Source: Curtobacterium sp. MCBA15_012
GTDB taxonomy: Bacteria > Actinomycetota > Actinomycetes > Actinomycetales > Microbacteriaceae
Length of the DNA stretch: 64,000 nucleotides
Direction of reading: 5' to 3'
Assembly: GCF_001864935.2 (NCBI RefSeq)
Contig: NZ_CP126267.1
Span: 1,736,001-1,800,000, forward strand
Shown here: in pieces, positions 8,818-17,646 of the stretch
Layout of the letters: the number at the start of each line of letters is the position of its first letter
How positions within the stretch are numbered: position 1 is the stretch's first letter
Notes under the pieces: model-generated
The model's database searches: none
The model's input: only the letters and a program-made list of their open reading frames with translations
Told to the model about the DNA's origin: nothing
Translations under genes and position numbers: made by a program

Positions 8818-9153
8818 GTGCTGGTACTCACGCGGAAGGTCGGCGAGCGGATCCTCGTCGGTGACGACGTCGTCATCACGGTCCTCGACAGCCGGGGCGA
8901 CGGTGTGCGGATCGGCATCGACGCGCCGCGCGGGGTGAAGATCCAGCGCGAGGAGGTCGTCCGCGCCGTCATCGAGGCGAACGCCGAGGCCGCTGCGGCC
9001 GCGTCCGGAGCCGGTGCGCCGGGGACGTCGGCGGGTCCCGCGGGTCCGGCCGGTGGCGGGTCGGGTGCTGGTGCCGCTGGCGGGACGGCTGACGACGCCG
9101 AGGCGCGACTGCGACGTGCGCTCGGCGCGGATCGTCCCCGCGGCGAGGGCTGA
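8818..9153 (+). CDS. csrA: Carbon storage regulator CsrA with C-terminal extension
   Basis: 111 aa. Residues 1-60 are a complete CsrA: MLVLTRKVGERILVGDDVVI, then RIGIDAPRGVKIQREEVV, with the RNA-contact residues L4/R6 and the GVKIQREE strand. CsrA binds GGA motifs near ribosome binding sites; in Gram-positives it represses flagellin and is antagonised by FliW. The remaining about 45 residues are Ala/Gly/Pro-rich with a basic end, far longer than the short tails of most CsrA proteins (total 60-75 aa). FliW is not in this window. It is the last gene of the flagellar run. Confidence 0.93.
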   Translation: MLVLTRKVGERILVGDDVVITVLDSRGDGVRIGIDAPRGVKIQREEVVRAVIEANAEAAAAASGAGAPGTSAGPAGPAGGGSGAGAAGGTADDAEARLRRALGADRPRGEG

Positions 9154-9339
9154 ACCCCGCGACGCCGACCTGACGCGTGTCGTCCGGCTGCGGTGCGGGT
9201 GCCCGCTGCGCGGTCGCGCCCGCGGTGTGGGTCCCCGCTGCGCGGTGTCGGTGCCCGCGGCGCGGTCGCGCCCGCGGTGTGGGGGCCCGCTCGGCGGCCC
9301 CGCACGCGCTCGCGATGCGCGCGGAGCCGGTCCGACGCG
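9154..9339. repeat. Spacer with a 24-bp direct repeat
   Basis: The spacer between the convergent csrA and acyl-CoA oxidase genes contains two perfect 24-bp copies (9208-9231 and 9260-9283), 52 bp apart. Each copy is built from CGCGG/CCGCG steps and could fold, but there is no T-run typical of a terminator. No gene was found here. Confidence 0.5.
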
Positions 9340-11433
9340 CTAGGGCCGGGGCTTCTTCTCCTGCTCGGGGAGTCGTCCCGCCGCCGCCTCGGCCGCGAAC
9401 CACGCCGCCGCCTCGTCCTGTCGGGCGCGTTCCTCGCCGAGGGCGATCGGCGCGCGGACGTGCTCGGGCGCGTACCCGAACGACTCGATGAGCTGCGGGA
9501 CGATCGGCACCACGCGGGCGATGAGCCGGTCGACGTAGGCCGAGACCGCCCGAGCGCGCTGGGCGCTCAGCCGACCGTGCACGAGGTACCAGTCGAGGTG
9601 CTGCTCGAGCAGGCCGAGCGCGAACAGGTCGCGGAGCCAGACGAGGACCGTCCGGGTGTCGCCGGGCGCCACGGACTCGATCGACTCGGTGAACGCGTCC
9701 CACTGCATGAGCTCGGCGTGGGCCTTGGCGGCCTCGATGAGCTCGTGCTGCGACCGGTTGAGCAGCCGCGCCGCCTTCGGCCGGTCCTTGCCCGCCGAGG
9801 CGAGTCGCATCCCGATCTCGGTCACCATCGTGTCGACCCGGCCGGCGAGCAGGGCGCGCTGCGTCGACGGGTCCTGCAGGTCGGCGACCGAGGCCGCCAT
9901 CGAGCCGCGGTCGACCACGGTCTGCCCGAGCCGTCGGATGCCCGAGGCGTCGGCGAGCTTCGAGGCCGCCTGCGCCGCGACGAACTTCGCGGTCGAGGTC
10001 GGGTCCTTCGGCGCACGCGCGCGGAAGTCGGTCAGCAGGCGCTTGCCGACGAGCTGCAGCAGGATCGTGTTGTCGCCCTCGAACGTCACGTAGACGTCGA
10101 GGTCGGCGCGGAGCCCGGTGAGCCGGTTCTCGGCCAGGAACCCGGCACCACCGCAGGCCTCGCGTGCCTCCTGCAGGGTGTCGAGGGCCGACCACGTGGA
10201 CATCGACTTGAACGCCGCGGCCTGGGTCTCCAGGTCCTCGCGTCGCTGGGGCGTGTCCTCGCGACCGCTGAACACGTCGTCGAAGGTACGGAGGAGCTTC
10301 TCGTGCGCGAAGGACTGCGCGAACACCGTCGCCAGGCGCGGGATGAGCCGGCGCTGGTGCCGACCGTAGTCGAGCAGCACGCCCTCCTCGCCGCCCCCGG
10401 TCGGGAACTGCCGGCGTTCGCGCGCGTACGTCAGCGCGATCTGCAGGGCGAGCTTCTGCGCGACGACCGCGGCGCCGTCGAGCGACACACGGCCCTGCAC
10501 GAGGGTGCCGAGCATGGTGAAGAACCGGCGGCCGGGCGACGCGATCGGCGACGAGTACGTGCCGTCCTCGGCGACGTCGCCGTAGCGGTTCAGCAGGTTC
10601 GTGCGCGGGACCCGGACGTGGTCGAAGTGCAGCCGACCGTTGTCGATGCCGTTCAGGCCGCCCTTGACGCCGTCGTCCTCGCCGCCGACACCGGGCAGGA
10701 ACGCGCCCTCGTCGTCGCGCAGCGGGACGTAGAACGCGTGCACGCCGTGGTCGACCCCGGCGGTGACGAGCTTCGCGAAGACGACCGCGGCCTTGCCGTG
10801 CAGTGCGGCGTTGCCGATGTAGTCCTTCCACGCACCCCGGAACGGCGTGTGGATGACGAACTCCTGCGTGTCGGGGTCGTAGACCGCCGTGGTCGCGATG
10901 CTCTGCACGTCGGAGCCGTGGCCGGTCTCCGTCATCGCGAAGCAGCCGGGGACGTCGAACCGGATGATCCCGGGCAGGAACTCGCGGTGGTTCCGTTCGG
11001 TGCCGAGGTGGTGCACGGCCGAGCCGAAGAGCCCCCACTGCACGCCGGCCTTGATCTGGAGCGACGGGTCGGCGGTGGTCAGCTCCTCGAACGCGGCGAG
11101 GTTGCCGCCGTGGTTCTCCTGGCCGCCGAACTCGAGCGGGTAGGGGCGCTGGATGGCCCCGGCGTCGACGAGGATCTGCAGCTGCTCGAGCGCGCGGGCG
11201 CGGTGCTCGGCGAGCGGCTGCCCCTCGATCTTGTGCAGCGCGGGGTCCTTCGACAGCCGGCGCGAGATGCGACGGTCCTCGGCCCAGCGCCCGAGCAGGA
11301 GCTCGCCGAGGAGCGTCGTGTCGATGCGGACGTCGGTGTCGGTGGCGCCGATCGGGGTGCCCGCTGCCGGGTCGCCCGTGGCGTCGGCGTTCGGGGCCTC
11401 GGTGCCGGGGCGTGCGGGTGCGGTGTCGACCAT
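9340..11433 (-). CDS. Acyl-CoA oxidase / acyl-CoA dehydrogenase family protein
   Basis: 697 aa, the length of acyl-CoA oxidases rather than the about 390-aa dehydrogenases. The order is an N-terminal helical region (LLLGRWAEDRRISRRLSKDP), the FAD/substrate core with CFAMTETGHGSDVQSIATTA and a YIGNAALHGKAAVVFAKL segment, a middle flavin part (GRVSLDGAAVVAQKLAL, ACGGAGFLAENRL) and a C-terminal ACOX-type domain. It would catalyse the first oxidation of fatty acyl-CoA in beta-oxidation. The start at 11433 was chosen because AGGAAGG lies 7-13 nt upstream; the reading frame is open well beyond it. Monocistronic, divergent from the peptide transporter gene. Confidence 0.85.
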   Translation of the reverse strand: MVDTAPARPGTEAPNADATGDPAAGTPIGATDTDVRIDTTLLGELLLGRWAEDRRISRRLSKDPALHKIEGQPLAEHRARALEQLQILVDAGAIQRPYPLEFGGQENHGGNLAAFEELTTADPSLQIKAGVQWGLFGSAVHHLGTERNHREFLPGIIRFDVPGCFAMTETGHGSDVQSIATTAVYDPDTQEFVIHTPFRGAWKDYIGNAALHGKAAVVFAKLVTAGVDHGVHAFYVPLRDDEGAFLPGVGGEDDGVKGGLNGIDNGRLHFDHVRVPRTNLLNRYGDVAEDGTYSSPIASPGRRFFTMLGTLVQGRVSLDGAAVVAQKLALQIALTYARERRQFPTGGGEEGVLLDYGRHQRRLIPRLATVFAQSFAHEKLLRTFDDVFSGREDTPQRREDLETQAAAFKSMSTWSALDTLQEAREACGGAGFLAENRLTGLRADLDVYVTFEGDNTILLQLVGKRLLTDFRARAPKDPTSTAKFVAAQAASKLADASGIRRLGQTVVDRGSMAASVADLQDPSTQRALLAGRVDTMVTEIGMRLASAGKDRPKAARLLNRSQHELIEAAKAHAELMQWDAFTESIESVAPGDTRTVLVWLRDLFALGLLEQHLDWYLVHGRLSAQRARAVSAYVDRLIARVVPIVPQLIESFGYAPEHVRAPIALGEERARQDEAAAWFAAEAAAGRLPEQEKKPRP

Positions 11434-11476
11434 GGTGGGAGCCTTCCTGAACTGCTCTGTCCGTGTTGCAGAACCC

Positions 11477-11482
11477 ACGCTA
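11477..11482 (-). promoter_or_regulatory. -10 box upstream of the acyl-CoA oxidase gene
   Basis: On the minus strand the sequence reads TAGCGT about 43 nt before the ATG at 11433, leaving a 5' leader that contains the AGGAAGG ribosome binding site. No clear -35 element. Confidence 0.35.
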
Positions 11483-11643
11483 GGCACCTTCGTCGACAGT
11501 CGCCCGGACGCCGTGCCGGTGCACAACCGCGTCCCGCAGGAGCGGGTGGTCGTGGTGGGAACCCTCCAACACACACGGTCCGGGATTGATGAGCGGGCAT
11601 CGTCGATTTCCGGGCAGGCCCGACCACGGGGGAGACTGAGCGG

Positions 11644-13107
11644 ATGTCTGGAACCACCGCACCACCGAAGCCGAAGCAGGAACGCACGTTCTTCGGGCAG
11701 CCGTTCGAGCTGTCCACACCGTTCGCGGTCGAGCTGTGGGAGCGGTTCTCGTTCTACGGGATGCAGGGCATCGTCCTCATCTACATGTACTACTCGCTCA
11801 CGAAGGGCGGGCTCGGCATCGACCGCGGGCTCGCGACCGGGATGATGGGCGCCTACGGCGGCTCGGTGTACCTGTTCACGATCATCGGGGCCTGGGTCGC
11901 CGACCGGTTGGCGGGCGCGGACCGGACACTGTTCGGCAGCGCGGTGATCGTCATGCTCGGCCACGTCGCGCTGGCCCTCGTCCCGGGCGTCGCGGGTGTC
12001 GGAGCCGGTCTCGTGCTCATCGCGCTCGGGTCGGGCGGGCTGAAGGCCACCGCGACGACGATCGTCGGCGGGCTCTACTCGCGGGACGACCCGCGGCGTG
12101 ACGCCGGGTTCTCGCTGTACTACCTCGGCGTCAACCTCGGTGCGTTCGCCGGTCCGCTCCTGACCGGCCTGCTGCAGAGCACGCTCGGCTTCCACTGGGG
12201 CTTCGGGCTCGCAGCCGTCGGGATGGCCGCGGGCCTCGTGCAGTACGGCGTCCGGCGCCGCAAGCTGCCCGAGGTCGTCCGCCACGCCACGAACCCCGTC
12301 GACCGACGTCGGCTGCCGCTGGTCGCGGGCATCGCCGTCGTGGTGCTCGTCCTCGTCGTCGTGGCGGTGCTCACGGGCCTGCTCACCGTCAGCACCCTGC
12401 CGAGCATCGTGGTCGCCGTCGTGGTCGTGGCCACGATCACCTACTTCGTCGTCATCCTGACGAGCGGCATCACGGCCGAGGAACGGTCCCGGGTCCTCGG
12501 CTTCATCCCGCTCTTCGTCGCGAGCGCGGTGTTCTGGTCGCTGTACCAGCAGCAGTTCACGGTCGTGACGACCTACGCCGACGAGCGCCTCGACCGGTCG
12601 CTGGGGCACTGGACGATGCCCGTCGCGTGGGCGCAGTCGATCAACCCCGTCTTCATCATCCTGCTGTCCGGCGTGTTCGCCGCGGTGTGGACGAAGCTCG
12701 GTGACCGGCAGCCGTCCACCCCGGTGAAGTTCGCCCTCGGTACGGGCATCATGGGCCTCGCCTTCCTGCTCTTCCTGCCGTTCGCCGGCACGGGCGAGCA
12801 CGGCACCCCGCTCGTCGCCCTGGTCGGCATCCTGCTCGTGTTCACGATCGCCGAGCTGTTCCTGTCGCCCGTCGGGCAGTCCATCGCGACGAAGCTCGCG
12901 CCGGCACGCTTCCAGACGCAGATGGTCGCGCTGTTCTTCCTGTCGGTGTCGCTCGGCACCGCGGTCACCGGTGTGCTCGCGAAGTACTACGACCCGACGA
13001 ACGAGGCGCCGTACTTCACGGTACTCGGCCTCGCGGCGGTCGCCGTCGGGGTCGTGCTGCTCCTGTGCACGAAGCCGGTGCTGCGGCTCATGCGCGGCGT
13101 GCGGTGA
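11644..13107 (+). CDS. POT-family proton-dependent oligopeptide transporter (DtpT-like)
   Basis: 487 aa with about 12-14 membrane helices. PTR2/POT hallmarks are present: ELWERFSFYGMQGIVLIY in helix 1 (the ERFSYYG motif), the helix 2-3 loop GAWVADRLAGADRT, a GLKATATTIVGGLYSRDDPRRDAGFSL stretch that matches the second POT signature, and SVFFSLYQQQ-like AVFWSLYQQQFTV in helix 7. It should import di- and tripeptides with protons. GGGGAG 9-14 nt upstream supports the ATG. It stands alone between divergent and small-protein genes. Confidence 0.93.
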   Translation: MSGTTAPPKPKQERTFFGQPFELSTPFAVELWERFSFYGMQGIVLIYMYYSLTKGGLGIDRGLATGMMGAYGGSVYLFTIIGAWVADRLAGADRTLFGSAVIVMLGHVALALVPGVAGVGAGLVLIALGSGGLKATATTIVGGLYSRDDPRRDAGFSLYYLGVNLGAFAGPLLTGLLQSTLGFHWGFGLAAVGMAAGLVQYGVRRRKLPEVVRHATNPVDRRRLPLVAGIAVVVLVLVVVAVLTGLLTVSTLPSIVVAVVVVATITYFVVILTSGITAEERSRVLGFIPLFVASAVFWSLYQQQFTVVTTYADERLDRSLGHWTMPVAWAQSINPVFIILLSGVFAAVWTKLGDRQPSTPVKFALGTGIMGLAFLLFLPFAGTGEHGTPLVALVGILLVFTIAELFLSPVGQSIATKLAPARFQTQMVALFFLSVSLGTAVTGVLAKYYDPTNEAPYFTVLGLAAVAVGVVLLLCTKPVLRLMRGVR

Positions 13108-13208
13108 CCCTCCGAGCGGTCGCACGGCGCGCGGCGCACAGCGGACGCGACCGCCGTGCGTGGCGGCACGGACCGTGTGCCGCACCGACCCCCACTGCTG
13201 CCGTCCGG

Positions 13209-13214
13209 TAGCCT
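13209..13214 (+). promoter_or_regulatory. -10 box upstream of the 35-aa membrane peptide gene
   Basis: TAGCCT lies 54 nt before the ATG at 13269. The leader it implies contains a GAGGAG ribosome binding site just before the start. Confidence 0.4.
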
Positions 13215-13268
13215 GGACGCAGTCACCCCGGCCGGTCAGGTGCCGGCCCCGGAACCGAGGAGTCCCCA

Positions 13269-13376
13269 ATGCTCGAAGTCATCGCAGGCGTCATCATCGG
13301 CATCGGCGTCCTCGGCGGCGTGGGGATGTGCATGGCGGTCGCCGCCATGATGAAGAGCGGTTCCGAGGAGTACTGA
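13269..13376 (+). CDS. Small single-helix membrane peptide, function unknown
   Basis: 35 aa: one hydrophobic helix (MLEVIAGVIIGIGVLGGVGM and on through MCMAVAAMM) with a charged tail KSGSEEY. A GAGGAG ribosome binding site lies 7-12 nt before the ATG, a TAGCCT -10 box about 50 nt before it, and a strong hairpin follows the stop. These three signals around a clean short frame make it a likely real gene. Its role is not recognisable. Confidence 0.6.
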   Translation: MLEVIAGVIIGIGVLGGVGMCMAVAAMMKSGSEEY

Positions 13377-13411
13377 GTCCTCGCGGGCACCGGGCCGAGC
13401 GTCCGGGTCCG

Positions 13412-13461
13412 AGCACGACGGCGCCCCCGTCCGACCACGTGTCGGCGGGGGCGCCGTGCTG
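13412..13461 (+). terminator. Hairpin after the 35-aa peptide gene
   Basis: Nearly complementary arms (AGCACGACGGCGCCCCCG on the left, CGGGGGCGCCGTGCT on the right, one small bulge) around a loop at about 13431-13442, 36 nt after the stop codon. No T-run follows, as is common in very high-GC actinobacteria, so the termination role is inferred from position. Confidence 0.5.
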
Positions 13462-13486
13462 TCCGGCGGCGGTGCCGCCCAGACCC

Positions 13487-13534
13487 GTCCCAGCCCGCCC
13501 CGTCCGCCCCGTCCCAGCCCGCCCCGTCCGCCCC
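13487..13534. repeat. 24-bp tandem repeat, two copies
   Basis: Two perfect adjacent 24-bp copies rich in CCGCCCCG (13487-13510, 13511-13534) in the about 410-bp spacer 13377-13787. No gene is seen in that spacer. Confidence 0.6.
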
Positions 13535-13566
13535 GTTGCACCGTTGCCCGGCTGGCATCTCGCGAA

Positions 13567-13607
13567 AGCGACAGATCCGCGTGGACCATCCGCCACGATC
13601 TGTCGCT
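13567..13607. repeat. Long imperfect inverted repeat
   Basis: Left arm AGCGACAGATC (13567-13577) plus GTGG pairs with CCAC plus GATCTGTCGCT (13597-13607), with a 3-nt bulge and an 8-nt loop. It is not next to a gene end and has no T-run. Its role is unknown. Confidence 0.5.
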
Positions 13608-13787
13608 CTCACGGGTGCGACGGCTGCACGGCTCCGAGATGTGTCGCGTCCGCAGCACACACGACGACCGGTCGGTCAGCGGCCGACGGACCCGCCGTCG
13701 GCCGGCTGGGTCAGGGACTCCGCGACGAACGTCCGGGGTCCGGGGTCGGGCGTCGGGGGTCGGGGGTCGTGGGTCGGCCGTCAGGCG

Positions 13788-14186
13788 TCAGGCGTCAGGC
13801 GTGAGCGGCACGAGCTGCCGGGTCAGGACCGTCGCCCGCTCGTAGGGGCCGCGCCCGTCCTCGGTGTAGACCGGTTCGTCGAACGCGACGACCCACGCAC
13901 GTTGGAGTCCGCCGATCTGGTTCCCGCCCGGTGCGACGACGACACCGACCGGGTCGCCCGCCCAACGCTCCCCGCCGCGGTCGCCGTTCACCACCTGCAC
14001 GAGCGCGCCGATGCCGACACCGGGCTCGTCGGGACGGGAGGTGGGGGAGCGGCGGCCGAACACCCGCCCACCGTACCGCGGTCGGTACGGAGGCAGCGTC
14101 ACGACCGTCGCGTCCACCTCCGGCGCGCCGGACAGCCCGACGTCGAGGTTCCGCGACGCGCCGTCGACGGATCGCCGAGGTGTCAC
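13788..14186 (-). CDS. Hypothetical protein downstream of JetC
   Basis: 132 aa from a GTG at 14186. I chose this start because the open frame further upstream runs through a 40-bp palindrome (14200-14239) that is better read as a terminator. The protein is hydrophilic and rich in Gly, Val and Arg (GVGIGALVQVVNGDRGGERW, AGDPVGVVVAPGGNQIGGLQ) with no membrane segment or known motif visible to me. It occupies the place where JetD would follow JetC in Wadjet operons, but at 132 aa it is far too short and shows no JetD features. Function unknown. Confidence 0.55.
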   Translation of the reverse strand: MTPRRSVDGASRNLDVGLSGAPEVDATVVTLPPYRPRYGGRVFGRRSPTSRPDEPGVGIGALVQVVNGDRGGERWAGDPVGVVVAPGGNQIGGLQRAWVVAFDEPVYTEDGRGPYERATVLTRQLVPLTPDA

Positions 14187-14199
14187 GTGCCGGGGTGCG

Positions 14200-14239
14200 G
14201 GGGCGCCCAGGTTCCAGAATTCTGGAACCTGGGCGCCCC
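14200..14239 (-). terminator. Perfect 40-bp palindrome after jetC
   Basis: Every base from 14200 to 14219 pairs with 14239 to 14220; the core is TTCCAGAATTCTGGAA. It begins 30 nt after the jetC stop. A sibling with the same AGGTTCCAG core is at 38117-38152, also at a gene end. Without a loop it would form a cruciform, or a hairpin with the central bases unpaired. Terminator role inferred from place; a protein-binding dyad is the alternative. Confidence 0.6.
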
Positions 14240-14268
14240 GGACGCCCACCTCGGGGCCCCCGGGCGCC

Positions 14269-17200
14269 CTACCCCCGCGCGATCTCCGTGATCGACGAGT
14301 GCCCGGTGTCCGGGTGCTTCCGCATGGACAGCAGTCGCTCCATCGAGGGCTCGAGCGCCGTCACCTTGTCGAGCGGCGCACTCACGACGAGCTGGAAGCC
14401 CAGCCGGAGCCAGGCCGTCACCGCACGCCCGGCGAACTCGGAGTCCGCCTTGATGAACGCCTCGTCGAGGAACACCGGGGCGAACCGCGGCCGGGGCCGG
14501 GTCTCGTCGCCGAGCTGGTAGCGCAGGGCGGCGCCGACGATGAACGCCACGAGCTCCTGCGTCTCGCCGCCGGACTTGTCGCCGAGCGACGAGTACACGC
14601 CCAGGTCGTTGCCGTCGGTGTCGTACCGGACCGCCGTGATCTCCATGTGCCGACGGACGTCGAGCACGGCGTCGCGCTGCGTCGTCCGACCGCGAGGGGC
14701 ACCGGGCTCGGGGCGGATGACCGCCATGAAGCGCCGGAGTCGGCGGAAGCGGGTCTCGAGCACGTCGTCGGTCAGCTCGGTGTCGACCGAGGCGGACAGG
14801 GCACGGAGCTCCCGGCGGAACGCGGTGACGTCCTCGCGGGTGACCCGGCGGATCTGGATCTTCAGCCGGTCCCGGTTCGCACCGAACGGCAGCTCCCGCA
14901 GGATCTCGTTGACCGGCTCGAGCCGCTCCTCGATCTCGACGACGGCCCGGTCGAAGGCGCCCGCGAGCGGCACGAGGTCCTCGCCGCTCCACTGCGACAG
15001 CCGCCGACGCCACTCGGTGCGGCGGGCGTGCAGGCCGGTCGCGAGGATCTGGTCGAGGATCGCGTGGTAGTCCGGGTACGACGCGACCCCGGTGCCGAGG
15101 TTCGGGTCGGGCCAGGCGTCCTGGTACCGCTGGAAGGTCAGCGTGAGGGCGGTCGACGCGGCGGCCGCCCCGTCGAGCGCCTGGGACAGCCGCTCCTCGA
15201 GCCGTCGGCGCAGGCGTCGGGTGGCGTCGTCGAAGCCGTCGATGCCGTCGGGGGCGCCGACCTCGTCGAACGCCTCGGCGAGCAGCCGGTCCTGCTCCTC
15301 GTCGGGCACCTGCGTCGGGGCCTCCTCGAAGCGCTCGAGGATCTCGGCCGCGGCGTCCTGGCCGTCGACGAGCACGGCGTGGCGCTCGTCGAGCCGGGTC
15401 ACGCTGAGCCGCGCGGCGGACCGACGGTCCGCGGCCTCGTCGAGCGAGCGACGCAGCCGGGCGACGGACTCGCGCAGCGTGCGGAGCCCGTCGTCGGCGG
15501 CGAGCAGCGCCTGGCGTTCGGCGTCGAGCCGCTCGAGCGACGCCTCGACCCCGGCGACGTCGATCGCGTCCCAGGTGGTGTCGACGAGGTGCTGGTGGGC
15601 GGCACGGAGCACGTCGAGCGAGGTGAGGTCCTGCGCGACGTCGGTGCGGCGGGCCTCGAGGGTCGCGAGGTCCTGCGCGATCGCCGTCAGCTCCTGCTCG
15701 ACGGACGCCTTCCGCGCCTCGTTCGTGAAGCCGATGACGTTCGACTGCCGGCGGTCGCCGTGGGCACCGCGTCGGCCGTCGCGCAGCTGACCGGAGGGCG
15801 TGACCCGTCGTCCGCCGCCACCGAGCTCGGCGGCCGTGTCGACGCAGCGCGCGTCGATGCGGTCCGACTCGATCCGCTCCCGCACCCAGGTGCTGAAGGG
15901 GGAGTCCTTGATCGTGAGCTTGCCGGACACCATCGCGGGGTCGCCGTCGAGGTCGAGGTGCGGGCCGGTCGGGACGCCCTCGAACTGCACACGGACGGGC
16001 AGGCGGAGCGCGTCGATGGCCTCGCTGAAGTCGGAGAGCCGGTCCTGGTCGACGAGCAGGGTGCGGGCGAGCGGGGCCAGGACGGACTCGATCGCGGTGC
16101 GCCACTGCTCCTCACCGGGGAGCACGTCGAGCAGCTCGGCCACGAAGGGCAGCGACGCGGGGTCGATCCCGGCGGCGCGGGCCATCGCGAGCCGTGCCTC
16201 GTGCATCGGCAGCGGCATCGCACCCTGGCGGTGCTCGAGCGACTGCCGCTCCTGGCGGAGGGTCCGCTCGCGGTCGAGGAGCGGGTACTCCTCGCGGGTC
16301 AGGGCGTCCCGTCGGGCGTCGAGCTCGGCGCGCCGGTCCGCGACCGCCCCGAGGAACTCCCGGGACGAGCGCTGCGCCGCGGCGAACGCGGTCTCGTCGT
16401 CGAGTGTGAGTCCGAGCGGCGCGGTGCGCTCCTCGAAGGTCGTGCGGGTGCGGGCGACCGCGTCGCGTTCCCGGGTTCGCCGCTCGATGCGGTCCTCGAG
16501 CTGAGCGAGCGCGTTGCCGCCCTGGTCGCGCAGACGGCCCTCGGCCTCGCGGAGCTCGATCTCGACCGCACCGTGGCGGGCCTCGGTCGCGGCGACGTCG
16601 GCGCGCGCGGCGGTGGCCTCACGACGGTTGCGGGCGACCTCGGCGTCGAGCAGCGCGCGCTTCCGCGACGCCGTCCAGTGCGCGAAGGGTGAGACCTCGG
16701 CTCCCGTGGCGATCCCGTCGAGGGCACGGGCGGCGGTCGTCGCACGGTCGATCTCGTCGTGCAGCTCGACGATGGGCGCGAGGATGCGGACCTTGCGCTC
16801 CTCGGTGTCCATCGCCTCGTACGCCTCGTCGAGCGCCGAGAAGTGCGCGAGCGCACGGTCGGCCGCCTCGTACGTCCCGGGGGTCTCGAGCACGAGCGAC
16901 TTGTACAGCGCGTCGACGGTCGGCAGGTGCTGGCCGGCCTGGATCCGCGCGAGCAGCCGCATCGCCCGGTTGCCACCACCCGAGTCGCCGATGCCCAGAC
17001 GGGTCTGCAGCGTGTAGGCGAGCTCCTGGTAGGTGTCCCGCACGACGAGTCCCGGCACGCGGCCGGTCAGCTCGAGGTGGTGGAAGCGCGACGGCACGAA
17101 CTCCTCGAGCCGCCGCAGGTCGAAGGTGTCGTCGACGGTCGCCATCGTCATCTGGATGTCGCCGACGCCACGCGCCCGCTTCGGCACCACGTACGCCCGC

Positions 17201-17646
17201 AGCACCGTGAAGCGCCGCTCGTCGTCGTTCCGGAACGTCACCGCGACCGCGCCCCACGTGGTCTGGTCGTCGCCGCGCAGGTTCACGTCGCGCAGCGCGC
17301 CGGTCTCGGGGTCGCGGCGGGTGTCGACCTTGCCGCGCAGGTACGTCAGCAGGTTGCGCTGGTCGGCACTGCGCGCCCGCCCCGTGGTCGCGTCGTTCGA
17401 CGCGCCGTTGAACGGCACGTCGGACGGCATCATCACCGCGAGGTACGCGTCCATGAGCGTCGACTTGCCGGTCCCGGAGGCACCGGAGATGAGCGTCGCC
17501 GTGCCGGACAGCTCCACGTGGCGGTGGCCGTGGAAGCCGCCCCAGTTCACGACCTGCATCGACTCGGCGCGCCACTGCGCGACCGTGTCGAAGAGCGCGG
17601 GCGTCCCGAGGTCGAGGCCGGACAGGCCGGTGGCGGTGTCGGTCAT
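14269..17646 (-). CDS. jetC: JetC-like SMC/SbcC-type ATPase of a Wadjet/MksBEF-like complex
   Basis: 1125 aa. Walker A GASGTGKST at residues 55-63, then long coiled-coil segments (about 250-900) rich in Glu/Arg/Ala, with a hinge region near the middle, and at the end the ABC signature LGDKSGGE followed by Walker B VFLDEAF and SAPLDKVTAL. This layout and its neighbours fit JetC (MksB/EptC), the SMC subunit that extrudes DNA loops. The ATG overlaps the jetB stop. In complete Wadjet systems JetABC with the nuclease JetD cleaves small circular plasmids; no JetD is found nearby. The exact family name is inferred from domain order, not from a search. Confidence 0.85.
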   Translation of the reverse strand: MTDTATGLSGLDLGTPALFDTVAQWRAESMQVVNWGGFHGHRHVELSGTATLISGASGTGKSTLMDAYLAVMMPSDVPFNGASNDATTGRARSADQRNLLTYLRGKVDTRRDPETGALRDVNLRGDDQTTWGAVAVTFRNDDERRFTVLRAYVVPKRARGVGDIQMTMATVDDTFDLRRLEEFVPSRFHHLELTGRVPGLVVRDTYQELAYTLQTRLGIGDSGGGNRAMRLLARIQAGQHLPTVDALYKSLVLETPGTYEAADRALAHFSALDEAYEAMDTEERKVRILAPIVELHDEIDRATTAARALDGIATGAEVSPFAHWTASRKRALLDAEVARNRREATAARADVAATEARHGAVEIELREAEGRLRDQGGNALAQLEDRIERRTRERDAVARTRTTFEERTAPLGLTLDDETAFAAAQRSSREFLGAVADRRAELDARRDALTREEYPLLDRERTLRQERQSLEHRQGAMPLPMHEARLAMARAAGIDPASLPFVAELLDVLPGEEQWRTAIESVLAPLARTLLVDQDRLSDFSEAIDALRLPVRVQFEGVPTGPHLDLDGDPAMVSGKLTIKDSPFSTWVRERIESDRIDARCVDTAAELGGGGRRVTPSGQLRDGRRGAHGDRRQSNVIGFTNEARKASVEQELTAIAQDLATLEARRTDVAQDLTSLDVLRAAHQHLVDTTWDAIDVAGVEASLERLDAERQALLAADDGLRTLRESVARLRRSLDEAADRRSAARLSVTRLDERHAVLVDGQDAAAEILERFEEAPTQVPDEEQDRLLAEAFDEVGAPDGIDGFDDATRRLRRRLEERLSQALDGAAAASTALTLTFQRYQDAWPDPNLGTGVASYPDYHAILDQILATGLHARRTEWRRRLSQWSGEDLVPLAGAFDRAVVEIEERLEPVNEILRELPFGANRDRLKIQIRRVTREDVTAFRRELRALSASVDTELTDDVLETRFRRLRRFMAVIRPEPGAPRGRTTQRDAVLDVRRHMEITAVRYDTDGNDLGVYSSLGDKSGGETQELVAFIVGAALRYQLGDETRPRPRFAPVFLDEAFIKADSEFAGRAVTAWLRLGFQLVVSAPLDKVTALEPSMERLLSMRKHPDTGHSSITEIARG

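Noticed and set aside
11434..13269. N-terminal extension of the acyl-CoA oxidase frame up to 13269
   Set aside because: The extension runs antisense across the POT transporter and has no motif; AGGAAGG before the ATG at 11433 gives the real start.
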